64,000 nucleotides of DNA from Calidifontibacter indicus (GCF_003386865.1 NZ_QTUA01000001.1:2666001-2730000), one strand, 5' to 3'; shown: positions 28,901 to 36,305, numbered from the stretch's first letter. Made by a program: numbers and translations. The notes: generated by a model not told the origin, from the letters alone.

Positions 28901-29904
28901 GCCGACAACCGGCCGAACAGCGGCACCACCTGGGTGTTCGGCAGCTTCATGCCTTCGAGCGCGTCGACGGCGTCGCGGATCTCCCGCTCCCCCGAGCAGA
29001 ACACCAGGATGTCCTTCGGCCCGGTGTCCGAGTCGGGCTCGCTCCACAGTTCTTCGACGGCATCGACGATGCCGGCGACCTGGTCGACGTCGACGAGGGT
29101 CGGCGCGGCATCGGCGCCCTTGCCGGGCACCTCGCGCACCAGCGGCCGGTAGCGCACCTCCACCGGGTAGGTGCGCCCGGAGACCTCGATGATCGGCACC
29201 GGGTTGCCCTGTGTCGCAAAGTGTTCCGCGAAGCGTCCGGGGTCGATGGTGGCCGAGGTGATGATCACCTTGAGGTCGGGGCGCTTCGGCAGCAGCTGCT
29301 TGAGGTAGCCGAGGATGAAGTCGATGTTGAGCGACCGCTCGTGGGCCTCGTCGATGATCAGGGTGTCGTACTGACTGAGCATCCGGTCGCGCTGCAGCCC
29401 CGACAGCAGGATGCCGTCGGTCATCACCTTCACGAGGGTGTCGGCGCTGGAGGTGTCGGTGAACCGCACCTGGTAGCCGACGGCCTCGCCGAGCGGGGTG
29501 TCGAGTTCTTCGGCGATCCGCTCGGCGACCGAGCGGGCGGCGAGTCGGCGCGGCTGGGTGTGGCCGATGACCCCGTTCACCCCGCGGCCGAGTTCGAGGC
29601 AGATCTTCGGCAGCTGCGTGGTCTTGCCCGAGCCGGTCTCGCCGGCGATGACGACCACCTGGTGGTCGCGGATCGCCTCGGCGATCTCGTCCTTCGCGGC
29701 GACCACCGGCAGGTCGGGATAGGTCACCGTCGGCACGATCGAACGGCGGTGTTCGATCTGCTGCGGGGTGAGACCCGCCGGACGGCGCTGCGCGGACGCC
29801 GGGCGGCGCGACCTTCCTCGACGGTGGGATCGACCGGGTTGGCCGGGTTGACCGGGTTGAGTTGATCGGCGGTCTGCGGGCGTGGCGTTCTGGTCGGTCG
29901 TCAT
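25975..29904 (-). CDS. hrpA: DEAH-box RNA helicase HrpA
   Basis: HrpA is a large ATP-dependent RNA helicase; in E. coli it rescues stalled ribosomes on mRNA. At 1309 residues this has the full bacterial HrpA length. Walker A is AGETGSGKTTQ (about 87-97), the DEAH box is IIDEAHERSLN (about 183-193), the SATI motif follows, and helicase motifs continue with STNVAETSLTVPGIRYVID and QRSGRCGR. Then come HA2 and OB domains and the long C-terminal HrpA-only domain (DUF3418). An N-terminal Pro/Gln/Arg-rich linker of about 45 residues is probably disordered. It follows the RIO1 kinase gene by 30 bases on the same strand. Confidence 0.97.
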   Translation of the reverse strand: MTTDQNATPADRRSTQPGQPGQPGRSHRRGRSRRPASAQRRPAGLTPQQIEHRRSIVPTVTYPDLPVVAAKDEIAEAIRDHQVVVIAGETGSGKTTQLPKICLELGRGVNGVIGHTQPRRLAARSVAERIAEELDTPLGEAVGYQVRFTDTSSADTLVKVMTDGILLSGLQRDRMLSQYDTLIIDEAHERSLNIDFILGYLKQLLPKRPDLKVIITSATIDPGRFAEHFATQGNPVPIIEVSGRTYPVEVRYRPLVREVPGKGADAAPTLVDVDQVAGIVDAVEELWSEPDSDTGPKDILVFCSGEREIRDAVDALEGMKLPNTQVVPLFGRLSAAEQHRVFSRHDGRRIVVSTNVAETSLTVPGIRYVIDTGTARISRYSQRTKVQRLPIEPISQASARQRSGRCGRLADGIAIRLYSEDDFEQRPEFTDPEILRTNLASVILAMISLGLGDIARFPFVEPPDSRQVADGLRLLEELNAVETDGARRRLTADGRAIATLPVDPRLARMIVEAARNGSLREVLPIVAALSIQDPRERPADAKAQADQQHARFKHDSSDFLTVLNLWNYLRDQQKALSGSAFRRMCKSEYLHYLRVREWQDLHGQLRQICKQLKLTPSDNPAADDTVHRALLTGLLSHIGLRDRDSRDYLGARQARFAIQPGSVLFRAQPDWVMAGELVETSRLWARTNARIDPAWVEVAGQHLLKRSYSDPRWEKKQAQAICSERVTLYGVPLAAGRPVSFGRVDREYARELFIRHALVEGEWQTHHRFLRDNRALLREVGELEERTRRRDLVVDDDVLFDFYDERLPDDIVSGAHFDRWWKGVGRQTPKLLTFTRELLLTDDAADLDVSQFPKTWRQGDLALRLSYQFNPGSDADGVTVHLPVEQLNQVHDVGFDWLVPGVREELVTALLKSLPKATRKHFVPTPNHAKAAVAQLDPSDGRDLVDALADVLFARSGVRVGHDEWDWSRVPDHLRMTFRVEGKGGRKLAEGKDLSVLQQQLQGSVRQAMSSVGAALERKGIRSWGDLQLQDRIEQKNGGRTVVGYPALVDQGDSVAVQVLPDPSERDHATHFGVRRLVLLNTDVPWNRILGLLDNRQKLALGNHPHESREALHQDILAAAVDAIIARELPGGRVRDPQQYERALHVVKQQVVPEVIKVVDLVGPVLDLARQVRLVLDRMTAPSVAGLRAELEKQYGDLIHPGFVADTGADRLPRLAVYLRAMLERAQKAPGDLARDEQRQDDVDHVRTELDKLLAGLPAGRRTDPDVVALRWMIEELRVSLFAQKLGTAGPVSIKRIFKAMDEVEDATA

Positions 29905-29934
29905 ACGAATCGCCCCAGTCTCTCACCCCGCGCC

Positions 29935-30801
29935 TCAGAAGGCGTACGCCAGCAGTTCTGCGAACAACTCGTCGCCGTCACGCTCCAGCCCCTTCGAACT
30001 GAACCAGGTGCACACGTTGACGCAGTCGCGGTGCAGGAAGTCGGTGCCGTTGGGGTTGGCGATGAGGTCGAGCACTTGGGGCAGATCGATGAGCACGATG
30101 CCGTCGCGTCCGGCAAGGATGTTGTAGGCCGACAGGTCACCGTGCACGATTCCCTTGCCGCACAGCACGATCAGCGCCGATCTCAGCTGGTCGTACCACT
30201 GCGTGAGTTGATCACGCGACGGACGCGTGGCCGCGAGTCGGGGCGCCGGCGAGCCGTCGGCGTCGACGACGAGCTCCATCAGGATCTCGCGGTCGTCGAT
30301 CTGCACCGGGTAGGGCACGGGCACGCCGCTGGTCCAGAGGTCGACGAGTGCCGACCATTCGGCCTGGGCCCAGACCCCGGTGGCGACCTGACGGCCGAAC
30401 CGGGTCTTCGTCGCGACCGCGCGGGCCTCGCGGGAGTCCTTGATCCGGCGGCCTTCGGTGTAGCCGGCGTGGCGACGGAACGAGCGGTGCTCGGCGTCGC
30501 GGTAGCGCTTGGCGGCCATCACCGCCCGTTTGACCGGTGCGCCGCCGGCTGTCGGCAGGGCGGCGCGCTCGATGACGAAGACGTCGGCTTCCTTGCCGGT
30601 CTTCAGCACACCGAGTTCGGTGTCGATGGATTCGTCCTGGGTCACGACCCAGTCGGGGCGCGGCTGCGGGCCGCGTTGCAGGCGCTCGATGCTGCTCCAG
30701 GTCGACCAGCGCTGACCTTCGTCCAGGTCGTTCGGGGTCAGGAAGTCCGGCAGTTCGAGTGCGTGGACGGTCGGGGTGAGGTTGAGCGGGTCGTTCGACA
30801 C
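29935..30801 (-). CDS. RIO1-family serine kinase
   Basis: From GTG 30801 the protein has 288 residues. RIO signatures are clear: the ATP loop KTGKEADVFVIE, the Lys in VMAAKRYRDAEHRSF, the catalytic loop IVHGDLSAYNIL (His-Gly-Asp plus Asn) and the metal-binding Asp in IVLIDLPQVLDL. In archaea and eukaryotes RIO kinases act in small-subunit ribosome maturation; bacterial members are poorly studied. The GTG has GGAGAA 8 bases upstream; longer frames up to 31005 lack similarity. A short open frame with a far stronger ribosome binding site (30872-30738) overlaps the start in another frame. The gene precedes hrpA, which suggests a shared role in translation or RNA metabolism. Confidence 0.9.
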   Translation of the reverse strand: MSNDPLNLTPTVHALELPDFLTPNDLDEGQRWSTWSSIERLQRGPQPRPDWVVTQDESIDTELGVLKTGKEADVFVIERAALPTAGGAPVKRAVMAAKRYRDAEHRSFRRHAGYTEGRRIKDSREARAVATKTRFGRQVATGVWAQAEWSALVDLWTSGVPVPYPVQIDDREILMELVVDADGSPAPRLAATRPSRDQLTQWYDQLRSALIVLCGKGIVHGDLSAYNILAGRDGIVLIDLPQVLDLIANPNGTDFLHRDCVNVCTWFSSKGLERDGDELFAELLAYAF

Positions 30802-30872
30802 GACGGGTTCTCCGTTCGAGGAAGGGTGGTGAAGCGCTGGGCGCGGCAGGCGCGCAGGACGGCGACAGTCAT
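30738..30872 (-). CDS. Candidate upstream ORF overlapping the RIO1 start
   Basis: ATG 30872 has an excellent ribosome binding site, AAGGAGG, 6 bases upstream (30885-30879), the best in this region. It opens a 44-codon frame beginning MTVAVLRACRAQRFTTLPR and ending 61 bases inside the RIO1 gene in a different frame. No family is recognised. It could be a regulatory upstream ORF or a small protein; it could also be chance sequence behind a strong site. The peptide part that does not overlap RIO1 is 24 residues. Confidence 0.4.
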   Translation of the reverse strand: MTVAVLRACRAQRFTTLPRTENPSCRTTRSTSPRPSTHSNCRTS

Positions 30873-31030
30873 CGGTCTCCTCCTTCGAACGGGCACGCCC
30901 CTTCGTCGCGGAGCGTGCGGTGTGGCTCCAGGGTGCCCACCGGCCGGCGGGTGCCGCAACCGAATTTCCGGCACCCATCGGCGTGTCCGAATGGGGAGAC
31001 GACACTTCAGGGTTCGGACAGTCGTCGGCC

Positions 31031-31036
31031 TACAAT
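31031..31036 (+). promoter_or_regulatory. -10 element for the metY riboswitch transcript
   Basis: TACAAT ends 7 bases before the GGTCATGAG that opens the riboswitch; the placement mirrors the metX element. No clear -35. The stretch 30886-31030 shows no other feature. Confidence 0.55.
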
Positions 31037-31043
31037 CGCGATA

Positions 31044-31154
31044 GGTCATGAGTGTCAGCGCGAAGCCCCGGCTCGCTGGCCGGCAACCCTCCGCCGCGGT
31101 GGGGTGCCCCGGGTGAAGACCTGGCCGAGGTGCAGATCATCTCGGCAAGCGCGG
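31044..31154 (+). promoter_or_regulatory. SAM-IV riboswitch upstream of metY
   Basis: Same ordered core as the metX element: GGTCATGAG, a CAGC/GCTGG stem, GGCAACCCTCCGCCG, the GTGGGGTGCCCCGGGTGA block, GAAGACC and the final GGCAAGCGCGG. Both SAM-IV elements of this window thus control consecutive steps of the same pathway. Confidence 0.92.
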
Positions 31155-31175
31155 ACGCGAAGAGGTCGCGCCGCC

Positions 31176-31195
31176 GCAGGCGGTCATCCGCCTGC
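31176..31195 (+). promoter_or_regulatory. Hairpin between metY riboswitch and start codon
   Basis: GCAGGCGG, loop TCAT, CCGCCTGC forms a perfect 8-bp stem, 12 bases before the AGGAGGAG ribosome binding site of metY. It is probably part of the expression platform, in the same position as the metX hairpin. Confidence 0.55.
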
Positions 31196-31220
31196 ACCCT
31201 TGCACCAGGAGGAGACGCCC

Positions 31221-32600
31221 GTGAGCGACGAGCAGACCACCCAGTCACAGCAGAGCACCGATCAGACCGCCGAGCAGACCCCGCAGGACCCGCGTGCCGG
31301 CTGGTCGTTCGAGACCCGGCAGATCCACGCCGGCCAGGTGGTCGACGAGACCACCGGCGCCCGCGCGCTGCCGATCTACCAGACCACCTCGTACGTCTTC
31401 AAGGACACCGAGCACGCGAAGAACCTCTTCGCGCTGAGCGAGTTCGGCAACATCTACACGCGTTTGATGAACCCGACGACCGACGCCGTCGAGCAGCGCA
31501 TCGCCAGCCTCGAAGGCGGTGTGGGCGCCCTGCTGGTGGCGTCCGGTCAGGCCGCCGAGACCCTCGCGATCCTCAACATCGCCGAGGCCGGGTCGCACAT
31601 CGTGGCCAGCCCGGCGCTCTACGGCGGCACGTTCAACCTGCTGAAGTTCACGCTGCCGAAGTACGGCATCGACGTGACCTTCGTCGACGATGCGAAGGAC
31701 CCCGAGCAGTGGCGTGCCGCGGTGCGCCCGAACACCAAGCTGTTCTTCGCCGAGACCGTGTCGAACCCGAAGGCGGAGATCCTCGACATCGAGGCGATCG
31801 CGAAGGTGGCCCACGAGGCCGGCGTGCCGCTGGTCGTCGACAACACGATCGCCACGCCGTACGTGCTGCGCCCGATCGAGCACGGCGCCGACATCGTCGT
31901 GCACTCCGCCACCAAGTACCTCGGCGGTCACGGCACCTCGATCGCCGGCGTCATCGTCGACTCCGGCAACTTCGACTTCGGCAAGGACCCGGAGCGCTTC
32001 CCCAACTACAACACCCCGGAGGAGAGCTACCACGGTCTCGTCTACGCCCGCGACCTCGGTGTCGGCAGCCCGCTCGGCGCCAACCTCGCGTTCATCCTCA
32101 AGGCCCGCGTGCAGTTGCTGCGCGACCTCGGTGCGTCGGTTTCGCCGTTCAACGCGTTCCTCATCGCCCAGGGCATCGAGACCCTGAGCCTGCGGATCGA
32201 ACGCCACCTGGAGAACACCCGCAAGGTCGCCGACTACCTCCTCGGGCACGACCAGGTGGAGCGCGTGGTGTGGGCGTCGCTGCCGGACAACGAGTACTAC
32301 GACCTGGCGCAGAAGTACACGCCGCAGGGGTCGGGCGCGGTCGTCTCGTTCGAGATCAAGGGCGGCGTGGAGGCGGGCAAGAAGTTCGTCGAGGCGCTGC
32401 AGTTGCACTCGCACGTCGCGAACATCGGTGACGTGCGCTCGCTGGTGATCCACCCGGCCTCGACCACGCACAGCCAGGGCAGCGACGAGGACCGTCTCGC
32501 CGCCGGCGTCACGCCCGGCCTGGTGCGACTGGCCGTCGGCATCGAGCACATCGACGACATCCTCGCCGACCTCGACCTGGGCTTCATCGCGGCGAAGTAA
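31221..32600 (+). CDS. metY: O-acetylhomoserine sulfhydrylase MetY
   Basis: MetY is a PLP enzyme that makes homocysteine directly from O-acetylhomoserine and sulfide. From GTG 31221 (AGGAGGAG upstream) it is 459 residues with a Gln/Thr-rich N-terminal tail of about 25. Cys/Met-metabolism family motifs: FETRQIHAGQ at the start, YTRLMNPTTDAVEQR, the GQAAETLAIL helix, the PLP site Asp in VVDNTIATPY and the PLP lysine in VVHSATKYLGGHG. The insert NTPEESYHGLVYAR is typical of MetY versus MetB or MetZ. The SAM-IV riboswitch upstream fits. It converges on the DUF445 gene, with a hairpin between. Confidence 0.95.
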   Translation: MSDEQTTQSQQSTDQTAEQTPQDPRAGWSFETRQIHAGQVVDETTGARALPIYQTTSYVFKDTEHAKNLFALSEFGNIYTRLMNPTTDAVEQRIASLEGGVGALLVASGQAAETLAILNIAEAGSHIVASPALYGGTFNLLKFTLPKYGIDVTFVDDAKDPEQWRAAVRPNTKLFFAETVSNPKAEILDIEAIAKVAHEAGVPLVVDNTIATPYVLRPIEHGADIVVHSATKYLGGHGTSIAGVIVDSGNFDFGKDPERFPNYNTPEESYHGLVYARDLGVGSPLGANLAFILKARVQLLRDLGASVSPFNAFLIAQGIETLSLRIERHLENTRKVADYLLGHDQVERVVWASLPDNEYYDLAQKYTPQGSGAVVSFEIKGGVEAGKKFVEALQLHSHVANIGDVRSLVIHPASTTHSQGSDEDRLAAGVTPGLVRLAVGIEHIDDILADLDLGFIAAK

Positions 32601-32612
32601 TCTCGCGGCTCC

Positions 32613-32631
32613 GGGGCCTCCGCCCGGCCCC
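32613..32631 (+). terminator. Possible terminator after metY
   Basis: GGGGCC, 7-base loop, GGCCCC, 12 bases after the metY stop. It lacks a T tract, so it is a weak call. Confidence 0.45.
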
Positions 32632-32658
32632 CACCCCTCGCAAACAAACTTCCGACCC

Positions 32659-33894
32659 CTAGAGCAGCTGACTCAGGCTGTAGATGAGCAGGCCGACGAG
32701 GCCGCCGACGATCGTGCCGTTGATGCGAATGAACTGAAGGTCGCGTCCGACGTGCAACTCGATCCGCTGGGCGGCCTCGTTGCCGTCCCACCGGTCGATG
32801 GTCTGCGAGATGACCGTCGACAGTTCCCGGCCGTAGGTGCGCACGACGTAGCCGACGGTCTCCCCCAGGCGGCGGTCGAGCGAGGCGCGCAGTTCGTCGT
32901 CGCTCTCGACGCGGGCGCCGAGGTCGCGCAGCGCCACCACCAAGCGGGCGCGCAGTTCACCGTCCGGATCGTCGAGGGCGTCGATGACGGCCCGTCGCAC
33001 CGAACCCCACAGCGACACCAACGAGTTGCCGACGGACGGGTGGGTGAGGAAGCGCTCCTTGAGCGCCTCGGCCTTGGCGATCGTGTCATCGTCGTGCTGC
33101 AGGTCGTCGGCCAGCGTGGCGAGCAGGTTGTCGAGCGCGACGCGGGCCGAGTGGTGCGGGTTGTCGCGCACATCGGCGAGCCACTTCACGATCTCGACGT
33201 GCACCCGCGCGGTCACGGTGTCGTCGAGCCACTTCGGCGACCACCACGGCGCCCGCTGCCCGAGCAGCGCCGTGATCGTCGCCTCGTTGGCCAGCGCCCA
33301 GTCGTGCAGTTCGCGCACCCCGATGTCGACCAGTCCGCGATGGGAACCGTCCTCGACGATGCCTTCGAGCAGGTGACCGGCGAGCGGGCCCACCGGTTCG
33401 CGGCCGAGACGGGGCAACAGGATGCTGTCGAGCAGGTGCCGCACCTCGTCGTCCTTGATCGACGCGACGGCCTTGGCCAGGGCCGGGGACGCCTCGGCGA
33501 CCACCCGCTCGGCGTTGCCCGGCTGCTGCAACCACACCCCGAGCCGCCGGGGCACCTGTGCGCTGTCGAGCCGGGTGCGCACGTTCTCCTCGGTGAGGAA
33601 GTTCTCGGTGACGAAGTCCTCCAGGCTGGTCGCGATGGAGTCCTTGCGCTTGGGGATGATCGCGGTGTGCGGGATCGGGAGCCCGAGCGGGTGCCGGAAC
33701 AACGCGGTCACGGCGAACCAGTCGGCGACGGCACCGACCATCGCGGCCTCGGAGGCCGCGTTCACATAGCCCCACACGCCGTCCCGCCCGTGGGTGACCA
33801 CGAAGACGACCGCCGCGAAGACGAGCAGCCCCAACGCCACGGCGCGCATCCGGCGCAGGCCGCGGCGGCGCTCCTCATCACCCGCGGAGAGCAC
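32659..33894 (-). CDS. DUF445 membrane protein
   Basis: A 411-residue DUF445 protein: an N-terminal membrane helix (about 17-35), the family motif AASEAAMVGAVADWFAVTALFRHPLGLPIPHT (about 46-77), repeated amphipathic helical units and a C-terminal hydrophobic hairpin (INGTIVGGLVGLLIYSLSQLL). The function of DUF445 proteins is not known. The start is unclear: GTG 33894 has no convincing ribosome binding site, whereas a perfect AGGAGG lies 5 bases before an in-frame ATA at 33930, which would add 12 Thr/Pro-rich residues. It ends convergent to metY. Confidence 0.85.
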   Translation of the reverse strand: MLSAGDEERRRGLRRMRAVALGLLVFAAVVFVVTHGRDGVWGYVNAASEAAMVGAVADWFAVTALFRHPLGLPIPHTAIIPKRKDSIATSLEDFVTENFLTEENVRTRLDSAQVPRRLGVWLQQPGNAERVVAEASPALAKAVASIKDDEVRHLLDSILLPRLGREPVGPLAGHLLEGIVEDGSHRGLVDIGVRELHDWALANEATITALLGQRAPWWSPKWLDDTVTARVHVEIVKWLADVRDNPHHSARVALDNLLATLADDLQHDDDTIAKAEALKERFLTHPSVGNSLVSLWGSVRRAVIDALDDPDGELRARLVVALRDLGARVESDDELRASLDRRLGETVGYVVRTYGRELSTVISQTIDRWDGNEAAQRIELHVGRDLQFIRINGTIVGGLVGLLIYSLSQLL

Positions 33895-33927
33895 GGGACC
33901 TGTGGGTGCGGTGGTGGGTTCGGTGGT

Positions 33928-33941
33928 TATGGCCGCCTCCT
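33928..33941 (-). promoter_or_regulatory. AGGAGG ribosome binding site before an in-frame ATA
   Basis: AGGAGG (33941-33936), 5 bases, then ATA (33930-33928) in the DUF445 reading frame. ATG, GTG or TTG are all absent at proper spacing from this site; the first conventional start is GTG 33894. Either ATA is used as a start codon or an original ATG has mutated. Confidence 0.5.
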
Positions 33942-33959
33942 GGGGCAGGTCACGGGGTC

Positions 33960-33983
33960 AACTCGCGGATTCAGCCGCGAGTT
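33960..33983. other. Hairpin upstream of the DUF445 gene
   Basis: AACTCGCGG, loop of 6, CCGCGAGTT: a perfect 9-bp inverted repeat between the lipoprotein terminator and the DUF445 ribosome binding site. It may be an operator, a second terminator stem or a leader hairpin. Confidence 0.5.
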
Positions 33984-33997
33984 CATGGCCGACACAC

Positions 33998-34043
33998 GAA
34001 TGATCGGCCACACTCCCGAACGACGGGAGCGGGCCGATCATTC
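33998..34043 (-). terminator. Large composite hairpin after the lipoprotein gene
   Basis: Perfect 12-bp outer arms (GAATGATCGGCC at 33998-34009 and its complement at 34032-34043) enclose a second 6-bp stem (CTCCCG/CGGGAG, 5-base loop). It starts 22 bases after the lipoprotein stop codon. There is no T tract, but the double stem is strong. Confidence 0.65.
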
Positions 34044-34064
34044 CGGTCCGTGGACGATCGGGCG

Positions 34065-34811
34065 TCAGCCCTGCCAGCCGTAGCCGGCCTCGGTGCCGCC
34101 CTTGTAGTCGCCGTTCCACAGGAAGGTGTACTTGCTGTAGTCCTTGTTCTTCGGCACCACGAAGACGACCTTGCCGCCGTACTCGGTCTTGTCGTCGTTG
34201 ATCGACTCGACATCGATCATGTCCTTACCGAGCACCACGTTGTTCGAGCCGCTCGACGCGCGGGCGCAGTTGCGGCCGCTCTCGTCGACGAGCGAGAACG
34301 CCAGCGGGGTCGCGACGTAGAAGCCGTCCGAGCTGGTGCGCTTGAACTTCACGTCGAAGACCAGAGCCTGGGTGTCGGCGTCGTACGGGTAGTCCGAACC
34401 ACCGTCCTTGGCCTCGCCCTTGGAGACCGTGAGGTCGAGCGTCGCGTTGCCGGTGTCACCCTGCACCGACTGGGTAGCGCCGTACTTCGCAACCTTGGTG
34501 TTGCCGCCCTTGACGATGAAGTAGGAGCTGGTGTTGTTGCAGGCCCCCGCCTGCGAACTCTGGGTGACCGCGCCGCCGGTCGACGAGGACGAGCTAGTGC
34601 TCGACTCGCTCGACGACGAGCTCGACTCGGTGGGGCTCGGGGTGTCGGAGCTGGTGGAGCTCGATGCGCTGCTCGAACCACCGTCGGTGCTTGAGGTGCT
34701 GCTGGCGGTGCTCTTGGCGACCGGCGGTGCGCTGTCCTGGCAGCCGGTCAGACCGAGCGTCGCGACGGCGACGACCGCCGCGGCAAGAGTGCGCTGACGC
34801 ATGGTGTTCAT
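34065..34811 (-). CDS. Secreted lipoprotein of unknown function
   Basis: From ATG 34811 (AGGAGG 7 bases upstream) the protein has 248 residues: a signal peptide with lipobox LGLTGC (lipidated Cys24), a Ser/Thr-rich linker of about 75 residues (runs such as SSSSSSESSTSSSSS) that would span the wall, and a compact C-terminal domain (about 85-248) of predicted beta strands. The domain (SSYFIVKGGNTKVAKYG, ALVFDVKFKR, FSLVDESGRNC) resembles immunoglobulin-like DUF4352-type extracellular domains, but I cannot name a family firmly. It lies between serA and the DUF445 gene on the same strand. The gap 34812-35077 before it contains only short direct repeats of GGATCGGTGTC near 35046-35070. Confidence 0.8.
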   Translation of the reverse strand: MNTMRQRTLAAAVVAVATLGLTGCQDSAPPVAKSTASSTSSTDGGSSSASSSTSSDTPSPTESSSSSSESSTSSSSSTGGAVTQSSQAGACNNTSSYFIVKGGNTKVAKYGATQSVQGDTGNATLDLTVSKGEAKDGGSDYPYDADTQALVFDVKFKRTSSDGFYVATPLAFSLVDESGRNCARASSGSNNVVLGKDMIDVESINDDKTEYGGKVVFVVPKNKDYSKYTFLWNGDYKGGTEAGYGWQG

Positions 34812-35077
34812 GTGGTTTCCTCCTGAATTTCGTGTTCCCCCGTGCAACACGCCCGGCGTTCCTGTATCGGTGCGCATCCTAACGACGGCATGACGTGGTG
34901 CATCGCTTCGGTTGCGGCTCGAATCGCTCCGGTCGGTATGAAGTGGGCCCGTACCTTCCGTCGCATGTTCGTTCCTCCGACCCCGCTGCGGCCCGATCGG
35001 TTCCCACCGATTTGCCCAGATGCGGGATGGGTGTCGGGCCGAGGCCGGATCGGTGTCGGATCCGCGTCGGATCGGTG

Positions 35078-36277
35078 TCAGATCACCCGCAGTCGGATGG
35101 TCTCCGGCAGCGCGCGCAGTTCCGCGACGGCGGCCTCTGGCAGGTCACGGACGTCGGTGACCACATATCCGGTGTGGCCCAGCGTGCCGAGCAACTGGCC
35201 CTCGATGTTGACGCCGGCTCCGGCGAGGATGCCGTTGACGGTGGCCAGCACACCGGGGGTGTTTTGGTGGAAGTGCAGGATGCGGCGGTCGCCCGGGTGC
35301 CCCTCGAGGGTGAGCGCCGGCAGGTTGACGTTGAGCGTCGTCGTGCCGCGCTCGACGAAGTCGCGCAGCTTGGTCGCCACGAACCGGCCGATGTCCTCCT
35401 GGGCTTCCTCGGTCGAACCGCCGATGTGCGGGGTGAGCACGACGTTGGGGATGCCCTGCAGCGGCGACTCGAACCGGTCGCCTCGCGCCTTCGGCTCGAC
35501 CGGGAAGACGTCGACCGATGCGCCGGCGATGTGACCGGCCTGCAACTGCTCGCGCAGCGCGTCGTAGTCGACCACGAAGCCGCGGGACAGGTTGAGGAAC
35601 AGTGACCGCGGCCGCATCTTGGCGAACTGCTCGGCACCGAAGAAGCCCGCATTGCCGTCGCGACCGTCGACGTGCAGCGTGACGACCTCGGCGATCTCCA
35701 GCAGTTCGTCCAGCGAGTCGCAGCGCTTGGCGTTGCCGAGTGCCAGCTTGTCGTCGGTGTCGTAGAAGTAGACCTGCAGGCCGAGCATCTCGGCCACGAC
35801 CGACAACTGGCTGCCGATGTTGCCGTAACCGACGATGCCGAGGCGGCGACCGCGGATCTCGTGGCTGCCCTTGGCGTTCTTGTCCCAGACCCCGGCGTGC
35901 AGCGCGGTGTCCTTCTCGGTGAGCCGGCGGGCCATCACGATGATCTCGGCAATGGCGAGTTCGACGACGCTGCGGGTGTTGGAGAACGGCGCGTTGAACG
36001 CGACGATGCCGCGGCGGGCCGCGGCGTGCTTGTCGATCTGGTTGGTGCCGATGCAGAAGGCACCGATCGCCTGCAGGCTGTCGGCCGACTCGATCACCTT
36101 GGCGGTCACCTCGGTCTTCGACCGGATGCCGAGCAGGTCGACGCCCTTGAGCGCCTCGATCAGTTCGTCCTCGTCCATCGCACCGGCGTGCGTCACGACC
36201 TCCATCCCGGAGTCGCGCAGCAGCGCTTCGGCCAGCGGGTGGATGTTCTCCAACAACAGTGCCTTCACGCGGGCCAT
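35078..36277 (-). CDS. serA: D-3-phosphoglycerate dehydrogenase SerA
   Basis: SerA oxidises 3-phosphoglycerate with NAD+, the first step of serine synthesis. The 399-residue length and single C-terminal ACT domain (about 325-399, NTPGVLATVNGILAGAGVNIEG) match the shorter E. coli type rather than the longer mycobacterial type. The NAD-binding fold is GIVGYGNIGSQLSVVAEMLG (about 148-167), with the catalytic Arg/Glu/His region RGFVVDYDAL and TPHIGGSTEEAQ. The ACT domain normally binds serine for feedback control. The start ATG lies 28 bases after the P450 stop, so it could be the last gene of the lipase-acyltransferase-P450 transcript. Confidence 0.94.
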   Translation of the reverse strand: MARVKALLLENIHPLAEALLRDSGMEVVTHAGAMDEDELIEALKGVDLLGIRSKTEVTAKVIESADSLQAIGAFCIGTNQIDKHAAARRGIVAFNAPFSNTRSVVELAIAEIIVMARRLTEKDTALHAGVWDKNAKGSHEIRGRRLGIVGYGNIGSQLSVVAEMLGLQVYFYDTDDKLALGNAKRCDSLDELLEIAEVVTLHVDGRDGNAGFFGAEQFAKMRPRSLFLNLSRGFVVDYDALREQLQAGHIAGASVDVFPVEPKARGDRFESPLQGIPNVVLTPHIGGSTEEAQEDIGRFVATKLRDFVERGTTTLNVNLPALTLEGHPGDRRILHFHQNTPGVLATVNGILAGAGVNIEGQLLGTLGHTGYVVTDVRDLPEAAVAELRALPETIRLRVI

Positions 36278-36305
36278 TGTGACAGTGCGCCGCGAGCGGC
36301 CCCGC

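Noticed and set aside
35078-36277. SerA truncated relative to the mycobacterial enzyme
   Set aside because: The 399-residue form with one ACT domain is a normal SerA type; NAD-binding and catalytic segments are complete.
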